From: Ignavibacteria bacterium
Lineage (GTDB): Bacteria > Bacteroidota > Ignavibacteria > Ignavibacteriales > Melioribacteraceae
Direction of reading: 5' to 3'
Assembly (NCBI GenBank): GCA_003233295.1
Contig: QILJ01000357.1
Coordinates: 1-6,892, forward strand
DNA: 6,892 nucleotides
A model generated the notes under the pieces. That model was not told the origin of the DNA. It saw only the letters and a program-made list of their open reading frames with translations, and ran no database searches. A program made the translations under genes and the position numbers. Below, piece after piece: positions 1 to 4,998 of the stretch; position 1 is the stretch's first letter; each line of letters opens with the position of its first letter.

Positions 1-67
1 CGGTGGAGGAGGATTCAGCGGCGGAGGCGGAGGCTTCGGAGGCGGAGGCGCGAGCGGAGGCTGGTAA
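1..67 (+). CDS. C-terminal end of a TPM-domain (YgcG-like) protein, partial
   Basis: Only the last 21 codons and the TAA stop (65-67) are visible, in the frame starting at base 2. They encode almost pure glycine broken by Phe, Ser and Ala: GGGGFSGGGGGFGGGG, then ASGGW. This tail, ending in Ser-Gly-(Gly)-Trp, is the hallmark C-terminus of bacterial TPM-domain proteins (PF04536). These usually have a signal peptide, an extracytoplasmic TPM domain, one transmembrane helix and a glycine-rich tail. The domain itself lies outside the window, so the call rests on the tail only. Other glycine-rich tails (RNA-binding or surface proteins) are possible but fit the Phe/Ser/Trp pattern less well. The GGA/GGC codons give a local G+C far above the rest of the window. 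Confidence 0.7.
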   Translation, partial: GGGGFSGGGGGFGGGGASGGW

Positions 68-70
68 TTG
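56..70 (+). promoter_or_regulatory. Ribosome binding site deciding a TTG start
   Basis: GGAGG at 56-60 lies seven bases before the TTG at 68 and is still within the glycine codons of the upstream gene. No ATG or GTG is available early in the downstream frame: the first internal Met is residue 28, inside the conserved DUF309 motif. TTG with this strong Shine-Dalgarno match is therefore the start. Confidence 0.7.
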
Positions 71-421
71 TTTGATATAACTGAAGGAGTAAAACTTTTT
101 AATGACGGCTCCTACTTTGAAGCTCATGATTTTTTTGAAGATCTGTGGATGGAAGCAGAAGCGAAGGATAGGGATTTCTATCAAGGAATGGTGCATGTAT
201 CTGTCGGTTCGTATCATCTGATCTGTGGAAATTATACCGGTGCATTAAGTCAGTACCGTAAAGGAGTTGAAAAATTAGAAAAATATGAAGGTTCAATAAA
301 AAGTATCAACTTGAAACTTTTTTTAGAAGAAATTAAGAGACTTATAAATAAAATTATTATGTTTAATTCGAAAAAAATCTCTAATATTGAGGTAACAAAA
401 ATTCCGATTTTAGGAAATTAA
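68..421 (+). CDS. DUF309 domain protein
   Basis: A 117-residue protein of the DUF309 family (PF03745), small helical proteins of unknown biochemical function. The family signature is at the N-terminus, residues 10-28, with the core F-N-x-G-x-Y-F-E-A-H-D-x-x-E-D-L-W. The second conserved stretch, Y-Q-G-M-x-H-V-S-V-G-x-Y-H ... GN-Y-x-GA, covers residues 38-60. The length suits the family, and the last ~20 residues are a less conserved tail. The start is TTG, immediately after the upstream TAA. The TPM-like gene, this gene and the ferredoxin 30 bases downstream are probably co-transcribed. No function is assigned; the acidic/His motif has been suspected of enzymatic or binding activity but I cannot support a specific one. 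Confidence 0.85.
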   Translation: MFDITEGVKLFNDGSYFEAHDFFEDLWMEAEAKDRDFYQGMVHVSVGSYHLICGNYTGALSQYRKGVEKLEKYEGSIKSINLKLFLEEIKRLINKIIMFNSKKISNIEVTKIPILGN

Positions 422-451
422 AATCATTCATTAAAACCTAGGAGAAATATC

Positions 452-778
452 ATGGCAATTATGATCACTGATGAATGCATCAATTGTGGAGCTTGCGAAC
501 CTGAATGTCCAAACAATGCAATCTATGAAGGCGGCGTTGAATGGGAAATTGGCGATGTAACCGGCGGTGAAGGCGATCCAGCACCTTCCGGAGCTACAGG
601 TTTCTTCTCTGATGAATTCTTCTATATTGTCCCGGACAAATGTACAGAGTGTAAAGGTTTCCACGATGAGCCTCAGTGTGCTTCTGTTTGTCCAGTTGAT
701 TGCTGCGTACCTGATCCAGATCATGTTGAAACCGAAGAAGAATTATTAGCGAGAAAAGAACATTTGGAATCGTTATAA
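452..778 (+). CDS. 2[4Fe-4S] ferredoxin, Alvin-type with long inter-cluster loop
   Basis: A 108-residue soluble low-potential electron carrier. Cluster I is bound by C9-x2-C12-x2-C15-x3-C19 followed by Pro. Cluster II uses the Alvin-type pattern C64-x2-C67-x8-C76-x3-C80 followed by Pro, with two more cysteines at C84 and C85. The motif '[10 protein letters not shown]' before cluster II and '[12 protein letters not shown]' after it are typical of this family. The loop between the clusters is 44 residues, much longer than in compact clostridial ferredoxins, and is rich in Gly, Glu and Asp. The C-terminus is an acidic/basic helix. The start ATG at 452 has AGGAG at 440-444, seven bases upstream; an alternative Met at residue 4 is less well placed. 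An intrinsic terminator follows about 50 bases after the stop. Its electron partners are not shown; QueG downstream is only a speculative one. Confidence 0.95.
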   Translation: MAIMITDECINCGACEPECPNNAIYEGGVEWEIGDVTGGEGDPAPSGATGFFSDEFFYIVPDKCTECKGFHDEPQCASVCPVDCCVPDPDHVETEEELLARKEHLESL

Positions 779-828
779 TATAGCTCAACTTTAACATCTT
801 TGGATTTTGTAACAAAGAAATGCTTTAT

Positions 829-867
829 AACCCAATCCTGATAAACCGGGATTGGGTTTTTATTTTT
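829..867 (+). terminator. Intrinsic terminator after the ferredoxin gene
   Basis: AACCCAATCC (829-838) pairs perfectly with GGATTGGGTT (849-858), giving a 10-bp stem with a 10-base loop. A T-rich run follows (TTTTT at 857-861, A, TTTTT at 863-867). This is a classical Rho-independent terminator for the + strand. It sits only 19 bases before the next start codon at 886, so it may also work as an attenuator in the leader of the MBL hydrolase gene. Confidence 0.85.
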
Positions 868-885
868 GTAAGAAAAGGAGAGAGA

Positions 886-1731
886 ATGAAAATAGGGAAA
901 TATGAACTTTACTCATTGGAGAGCGGATCATTGATGCTTGACGGCGGGGCAATGTACGGTGTGGTTCCAAAACCTTTGTGGGAGCGCAGCAGTCCCGCTG
1001 ACGAAAAAAATCGTATAAAACTTGTAACGCGACATTTGCTCCTTGTAAGTGATGATAAAAAAATTCTCATTGACACCGGCTCGGGTAAAAATTGGGATGA
1101 GAAATTTGAAAAGATATATGCAGTTAATACCAGTACTCATGATATGTTCCCCGAACTATCTAAGCTTGGAATAAATAGAGAGGAAATCACCGATGTAATT
1201 ATAACCCATCTTCATTTTGATCATATCGGCGGCGCAGTTCTGTTTGAAGATGATAAAATCGTTCCGGCATTTCCGAATGCACAGTATCATATTCAGAAAA
1301 AGCAATTTGAGTGGGGATTGAACCCAAGTGATAGAGATAAAGCAAGTTATTTTAAGAACAGATATGTCCCGCTGGCAGAAGAAGGTATTCTAAATCAAAT
1401 TGAGGGTGAGACAAATTTTGATGATGATATTGAACTGCTTGTGATGAATGGTCACACTTTTTCTCAGCAGATAGTTAAAATCTCGGATTCCTCAAATACG
1501 CTTCTATATTGCGGCGATCTGATCCCTTTGGCTAGTCATATCAATCCTCCATACATAATGGGTTATGATCTTCAGCCGCTTGTAACACTTGAAGAAAAGA
1601 AAAGATTATTGCCAAAAGCTGTCGATGAAAATTGGATGCTTTTCTTTGAGCATGACCCGAAAATCGCTGCTGCGACAATTACAAAAACTGAGAAAGGCTT
1701 TGCTATCAGAGAAAGTTTTAAGGTGATTTAG
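886..1731 (+). CDS. MBL-fold metal-dependent hydrolase (lactonase-like)
   Basis: A 281-residue metallo-beta-lactamase-fold hydrolase. The main metal motif H-L-H-F-D-H is at residues 108-113, after the core strand 'ILIDTGSG' (60-67). The other metal positions are present: H190 (NGHT), D211 (CGDL) and H256 (EHD). The N-terminal 'DGGAMYGVVPKPLW' region and the 'FPNAQYHIQKKQFEW' segment (129-143) match a widespread cytoplasmic MBL subgroup related to YtnP/AHL-lactonase-like enzymes. The substrate cannot be read from the sequence. I start it at ATG 886 (AGGAG at 876-880, five bases upstream). An in-frame ATG at 820 is rejected because the added 22 codons would run through the terminator hairpin and have no family similarity. 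The stop codon overlaps the GTG start of the Rieske gene by one base, so the two are translationally linked. Confidence 0.9.
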   Translation: MKIGKYELYSLESGSLMLDGGAMYGVVPKPLWERSSPADEKNRIKLVTRHLLLVSDDKKILIDTGSGKNWDEKFEKIYAVNTSTHDMFPELSKLGINREEITDVIITHLHFDHIGGAVLFEDDKIVPAFPNAQYHIQKKQFEWGLNPSDRDKASYFKNRYVPLAEEGILNQIEGETNFDDDIELLVMNGHTFSQQIVKISDSSNTLLYCGDLIPLASHINPPYIMGYDLQPLVTLEEKKRLLPKAVDENWMLFFEHDPKIAAATITKTEKGFAIRESFKVI

Positions 1732-2075
1732 TGACAGAAGAATTAAATGGATTTGAAAAGGTCTGTAAAATTACCGATCTTCAAGAGAAAATTGGGCTGC
1801 GATTTATGATAAACGATGTTGATATTGCAGTATTTAAAGTTGACGGAGAAGTTCATGCCTTGAACAATATTTGTCCGCATCAGCATGCATCGATAATATA
1901 TGATGGATTTGTTGATAAGGGTTGCATTATTTGCCCGGCACATGGTTGGGAATTTAAGTTGAAAGACGGTAAAATGCACACCGGCGGCAGCGGACTTGAT
2001 CCGTACGAAATAAAAATAATAGATGATGATGTTTACGTGAAAGTCTATGAAAAAAAGATTGATTGGAATTTTTGA
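1731..2075 (+). CDS. Rieske [2Fe-2S] ferredoxin (NirD-like small subunit type)
   Basis: A 114-residue stand-alone Rieske domain. The cluster ligands are C48-P-H50 and C68-P-A-H71, separated by 17 residues, which is the Rieske pattern C-x-H-x(15-17)-C-x2-H. The rest follows the NirD-like fold: an N-terminal strand pair, 'VFKVDGEVHALNNICPH' (34-50) and 'HGWEFKLKDGKM' (71-82), then 'YEIKIIDDDVYVKV' (92-105). No transmembrane helix or signal peptide is present, so it is a soluble electron carrier or redox subunit. It starts at GTG 1731, sharing one base with the MBL stop codon, with AAGGTGA at 1720-1726 as ribosome binding site. No nitrite reductase or dioxygenase large subunit is nearby, so a NirD role is not implied; the MBL hydrolase is the obvious partner. 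Confidence 0.92.
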   Translation: MTEELNGFEKVCKITDLQEKIGLRFMINDVDIAVFKVDGEVHALNNICPHQHASIIYDGFVDKGCIICPAHGWEFKLKDGKMHTGGSGLDPYEIKIIDDDVYVKVYEKKIDWNF

Positions 2076-2076
2076 A

Positions 2077-2114
2077 ATCAGTGTAAATCCGTTAAATCTG
2101 TGTCATCTGCGTTC
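2077..2114. repeat. Degenerate 9-10 base tandem repeat in the Rieske-QueG gap
   Basis: Four adjacent units fill most of the 58-base gap: ATCAGTGTAA (2077-2086), ATCCGTTAA (2087-2095), ATCTGTGTC (2096-2104) and ATCTGCGTTC (2105-2114). The shared core is ATCyGtgt. From memory, similar 'ATCTGTGT ... ATCTGCGTTC' strings occur scattered between genes in Bacteroidota-related genomes, but I could not check this here. No stem-loop or promoter is evident in it. Confidence 0.55.
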
Positions 2115-2133
2115 TATTAATGATAAATAATAA

Positions 2134-3054
2134 ATGAAGATCACAAACGAAATAGTTCATCACAAAGCAATCACCCTCGGTTTTGACCTTGTAGGTTTTT
2201 CCAAAGCTGAATTACTGACGGAAGAGATCGATAACCTAAAATCATGGCTCGATAAAGATCATCATTCCGGCATGAGTTACATGGAACGGAATATTGATAA
2301 ACGCCAGGATGTCTCTCTTATTTTGGAAGATGCAAAATCTGTAATTTCCCTCGGGATGAATTATTATGTAAAAGGTGAATTTTCAAACTCACCGGAATTC
2401 GGAAAAGTATCACGTTATGCTTGGGGTAAGGATTATCACCTTGTTATGTGGGAAAAATTAGATGAATTGATAACAGAATTAAAAGAGATCGATCCTGAGT
2501 TTGAGGCAAAGTCTTATGTCGATACCGGTCCGGTGATGGATAAAGTCTGGGCAAAGCACGGAGGATTGGGCTGGGTTGGTAAACATTCCAATATTATCAA
2601 CACGCAGATTGGTAGTTGGTTTTTTATAGCAACAGTCATAACAAATTACGAATTCGAACCAAGCGCTATTGTTACAGATCACTGCGGAAGCTGCACGGCT
2701 TGTATTGATGCTTGCCCAACCGATGCAATTGTTGACCCTTACATTGTGGATGCAAACAAATGTATCTCATATTTAACAATCGAGAACAAAGGTGAAATTC
2801 GAAATAAGTTTAAAGGTAAGTTTGACGGATGGATATTTGGATGCGACATTTGCCAAGATGTTTGTCCATGGAATAAAAAATTTGCAACAGAGACTTTAGT
2901 TGAAGAATTCAGATCAACCGAGAACAAAGAGATAGAATTAACAATTGTAAGCGAACTGACAAACTCACAGTTCAAAAAGAAATATCTTTCATCACCGATT
3001 TCAAGAACAAGATTAAAAGGTTTAAAAAGAAATGCAGAGTTTTTGATGAAATAA
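2134..3054 (+). CDS. queG: Epoxyqueuosine reductase QueG (short form)
   Basis: A 306-residue cytoplasmic enzyme that reduces epoxyqueuosine to queuosine in tRNA (wobble position 34 of GUN anticodons), using cobalamin and two [4Fe-4S] clusters. Family landmarks are 'RYAWGKDYH' (94-102), 'YVDTGPVMDK' (128-137, with the conserved Asp130 proposed as acid), and 'GWVGKHSNII' (146-155). The ferredoxin-like cluster cysteines are C184, C187, C190, C194 followed by C210, and C237, C240 and C244 in 'GCDICQDVCPWN'. It lacks the C-terminal HEAT-like extension of the ~380-residue E. coli enzyme; forms of ~310 residues are common. The start is certain: an in-frame TAA (2131-2133) directly precedes ATG 2134. 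No Shine-Dalgarno sequence is visible, only an AT-rich leader, unlike its neighbours. It may be co-transcribed with the MBL-Rieske pair. Confidence 0.95.
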   Translation: MKITNEIVHHKAITLGFDLVGFSKAELLTEEIDNLKSWLDKDHHSGMSYMERNIDKRQDVSLILEDAKSVISLGMNYYVKGEFSNSPEFGKVSRYAWGKDYHLVMWEKLDELITELKEIDPEFEAKSYVDTGPVMDKVWAKHGGLGWVGKHSNIINTQIGSWFFIATVITNYEFEPSAIVTDHCGSCTACIDACPTDAIVDPYIVDANKCISYLTIENKGEIRNKFKGKFDGWIFGCDICQDVCPWNKKFATETLVEEFRSTENKEIELTIVSELTNSQFKKKYLSSPISRTRLKGLKRNAEFLMK

Positions 3055-3301
3055 TTGCCCTATTGTCATAAATTTTTACAATTCATGATGTGAAAAATAA
3101 TATTTTGAATATTTATGTAGCGCAATTACATAAAAAGCCAAACATGTCATTTTATCCTTGCATAATTGCAAAAAATTTACTACCATAAACTAATATTTTT
3201 GAGGGCAATAGATTAAAAATGTTTACAGCTATAAGATATAATTTCTATTATTTTCAAACTATAAAAATCTTACGGCAAATAGAAATTCTGCTAATAAAAA
3301 G

Positions 3302-3318
3302 TTGGCACGGTTTTTACT
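3302..3318 (+). promoter_or_regulatory. Sigma-54 (-24/-12) promoter-like sequence
   Basis: TTGGCACGGTTTTTACT matches the RpoN consensus yTGGCACGrNNNTTGCw at every fixed position except one: TTAC in place of TTGC in the -12 element. The -24 element TTGGCACG is perfect and the spacing is right. If used, transcription would begin near 3329. The changed G is an important base of the -12 element, so activity is uncertain. No activator gene or upstream activator site is recognisable in the window, and the nearest downstream gene starts 360 bases away. Confidence 0.4.
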
Positions 3319-3328
3319 CTCTCTCTGG

Positions 3329-3368
3329 TTGCGGCGAAGCGTTTTATGCGTTTACCCGCAAGTTTTTT
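3329..3368 (+). terminator. Hairpin followed by T6, terminator-like
   Basis: TTGCGG (3329-3334) pairs with CCGCAA (3356-3361). Inside it AAGCG (3337-3341) pairs with CGTTT (3349-3353, one G-U pair), leaving a 7-base loop and a 2x2 internal loop. A G and then six Ts (3363-3368) follow. The structure resembles a Rho-independent terminator, but it is ~275 bases past queG and just after the sigma-54-like site. It may instead be part of a structured RNA or a dispersed repeat. Confidence 0.45.
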
Positions 3369-3419
3369 GGCGAGAAGCCGAACTATCTCTTGTCACGGCG
3401 AAGTGCACGAAGCCGGACT
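3333..3419. repeat. Short GGCGAAG and GAAGCCG repeats in the GC-rich island
   Basis: GGCGAAG occurs at 3333-3339 and 3397-3403. GAAGCCG occurs at 3374-3380 and 3409-3415, and its context repeats too (GAAGCCGAACT and GAAGCCGGACT). CGGC (3396-3399) and GCCG (3412-3415) flank GAA-GTGCAC-GAA, so the block is an imperfect palindrome around GTGCAC. This density of short related motifs suggests a REP-like or other dispersed intergenic element rather than coding DNA. Confidence 0.4.
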
Positions 3420-3519
3420 CTATAAGACTTCAGACATTTCTAATCTCTTATATAAAATTGCTCTTTTTTTCTATTGCAACAATCTTTTATTATTCTTATT
3501 TAATAAATGTAATTTATTT

Positions 3520-3592
3520 CTTTACCAAAGTTGTTTTTCAATTTACGGCGTTCCTTTTTTATGGAACAAAGAAAAACATTTATTTGGTAAAG
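3520..3592. repeat. 73-base imperfect inverted repeat
   Basis: The outer arms CTTTACCAAA (3520-3529) and TTTGGTAAAG (3583-3592) are perfect 10-base inverse copies. Pairing continues inward after small bulges: TGTTTTTC (3532-3539) with GAAAAACA (3571-3578), TTT (3542-3544) with AAA (3568-3570), and GTTCC (3550-3554) with GGAAC (3563-3567), leaving an 8-base loop. That is 26 pairs in all. It ends 85 bases before the PD40 gene start, so it could fold in that gene's 5' leader or be a small palindromic element. It is not followed by a T tract. Confidence 0.6.
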
Positions 3593-3677
3593 ACATTATG
3601 AAACCGAAAAGATTTTATAGCGGTTTTACTTAGCTTTAAAAATATAAGACTTTTTTAATAAATGGAGAATTATCAAA

Positions 3678-4982
3678 ATGATATTAAAGAATATGGTATT
3701 TTTAATTTTTTTTGTGCTTGTAACAAAACATACAATTATTGCCCAATATTTAGGTAATGCTACTGAAGTTTGGAGCGAGCCTTCATTGATAGATACAACT
3801 GCATTAAATCAAAAATGGAAGTGGTATGATACTCCAGCAGTAACAAATTCTTTGGATACTATCTATTTTACCGGTGGTAATGGTGTTTATTGTGCAACTA
3901 AAATAATTGAATCTGATAGTATTAATTGGGAAATAACAAGATTGGATAATAATGTTAATCCTGAAGGACAATATGCCCCAAAGTCTTGTTCTATCAGTAG
4001 AGATGGGAAAAGATTATATGTAAGCAATTACGGTGGATATGGAGGTTTGGATATTTGGAAAAGTGAATGGAATGATAGTTTGGATAATTGGGGTGCATTA
4101 ATAAATATGGGCGAGAATATTAACAAAGAGGGTAGCGGTGTTTATCTGTATGAAGTAAGTGAAGATACAGTTTATTGCATACTTAATCGTATTGGATTAC
4201 CTTATCTGTACTATTTTATAAGAAACGATAAAACCAACGAATGGGAAGAAGATGATAGCCTTTTTAACCGGTTAAGTCATACTGATCTTGGAACACTTCG
4301 TTTATATGGATTATCACTAACAAACGATAAAAAGAAACTTTATTTTAGTCATCAATTTGTAAGAAAAGATACTAGTATAACCCTTAATTATTCAAGAAAA
4401 AGGTCTCTTGAGCTAGCTGTTTCTTATTGGGATACAACTTTGAATAAATGGGGCGAGGGTCAATATCTTAACATCAACTCAATTGGTTATTTCCCGGATT
4501 CGGTTAATTGGCCAAATTTCATAGCTGGTGGAGTAGATGCTTATCCTTGGATATCTGAAGATGGTAGGACATTGATATTTTCCTCTGTACGTAATGTTGA
4601 AATTGATTCAATTGGTAATGGTGATACCAATCCTAAACTATATATTTCATATTTGCAAAAAGATGAAAATGGTGATCCGGTCAGTGTTCATCTTGATGAT
4701 AACGAGACTTCTAAGGGATATATACTTTTCCCAAACTATCCTAATCCTTTTAACGGATCAACAATTATTTCTTACAATATTCCTTTTAGACAAAGAGTTC
4801 AAGTAAAAGTTTATGATATACTTGGGAGAGAAATTACAACTATACTAGATGAAGTAAAACCGAAAGGAATAAATACGACTTTATTTAATCCGCAGTATCT
4901 TAATCTTTCAAGTGGGGTCTATATCTACAATTTAATTACACAAGAGAAAAATATTTCAAAGAGTATGATTTATTTAAAATAA
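3678..4982 (+). CDS. Secreted PD40/TolB-like beta-propeller protein with T9SS sorting domain
   Basis: A 434-residue exported protein. Residues 1-23 form a signal peptide (Lys at position 4, hydrophobic core, 'IIAQ' end). The middle has propeller blades of the PD40/WD40-like type. The clearest is 'SISRDGKRLYVSNYGGYGG' followed by 'LDIWKSE' (105-130); others are near 53-66, 212-226 ('LSLTNDKKKLYFSHQ') and 290-303 ('PWISEDGRTLIFSS'). Residues ~349-434 are a type A T9SS C-terminal domain: 'FPNYPNPFNGSTIISYNIP', then 'VKVYDILGREI', 'LSSGVYIYNL' and a final 'SKSMIYLK'. It should cross the outer membrane by the Por system and be released or anchored at the surface. The ligand is unknown. ATG 3678 has GGAG at 3664-3667. 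Its stop is 16 bases before the peptidase gene, so the two are probably one operon. Confidence 0.88.
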   Translation: MILKNMVFLIFFVLVTKHTIIAQYLGNATEVWSEPSLIDTTALNQKWKWYDTPAVTNSLDTIYFTGGNGVYCATKIIESDSINWEITRLDNNVNPEGQYAPKSCSISRDGKRLYVSNYGGYGGLDIWKSEWNDSLDNWGALINMGENINKEGSGVYLYEVSEDTVYCILNRIGLPYLYYFIRNDKTNEWEEDDSLFNRLSHTDLGTLRLYGLSLTNDKKKLYFSHQFVRKDTSITLNYSRKRSLELAVSYWDTTLNKWGEGQYLNINSIGYFPDSVNWPNFIAGGVDAYPWISEDGRTLIFSSVRNVEIDSIGNGDTNPKLYISYLQKDENGDPVSVHLDDNETSKGYILFPNYPNPFNGSTIISYNIPFRQRVQVKVYDILGREITTILDEVKPKGINTTLFNPQYLNLSSGVYIYNLITQEKNISKSMIYLK

Positions 4983-4998
4983 CACGAGGGATAAAATT

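Larger units (their letters stand above)
3055..3677. other. 623-base non-coding spacer with a GC-rich island
   Basis: No convincing gene was found on either strand. Overlapping short + frames of 68-99 codons at 3219-3633 have no ribosome binding site, no domain and very biased Phe/Leu/Tyr content where the DNA is AT-rich. Hand counts give about 15-28% G+C in the flanks, against about 52% for 3302-3420. The parts that can be named (sigma-54-like site, hairpin with T tract, repeat units, long inverted repeat) are listed separately. From 3055 to 3301 I see only a small palindrome, TTGCA-TAAT-TGCAA (3158-3171), and no clear terminator for queG. Confidence 0.7.

Noticed and set aside
798..817. CTTTG/CAAAG inverted repeat as an operator upstream of the MBL gene
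   Set aside because: Five-base arms in AT-rich DNA with no matching copies. Not distinguishable from chance.
820..885. N-terminal extension of the MBL hydrolase from an in-frame ATG at 820
   Set aside because: The 22 extra codons run through the 829-867 terminator hairpin and do not resemble the family N-terminus. ATG 886 has a good ribosome binding site.
3194..3201. Bacteroidetes-type -7 box TAnnTTTG (TATTTTTG)
   Set aside because: No TTTG/TTG box lies 19-21 bases upstream, and such a motif is expected by chance in AT-rich DNA.
3055..3208. TTGCCCT (3055-3061) and AGGGCAA (3202-3208) as terminal inverted repeats of a small element
   Set aside because: Only seven bases match, the spacing is ~140 bases, and there is no flanking direct repeat or transposase. 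It is likely chance.
3599..3628. AAACCG/CGGTTT hairpin upstream of the PD40 gene as a terminator
   Set aside because: Only 6-8 pairs with a 14-base loop and no real T tract. It is too weak to list.
3219..3633. Three overlapping short + strand reading frames (68, 99 and 95 codons) in the spacer
   Set aside because: They overlap in different frames, lack ribosome binding sites and known domains, and their composition follows the base composition of the DNA. They are best explained as chance openness of the GC-rich island plus AT-rich flanks.
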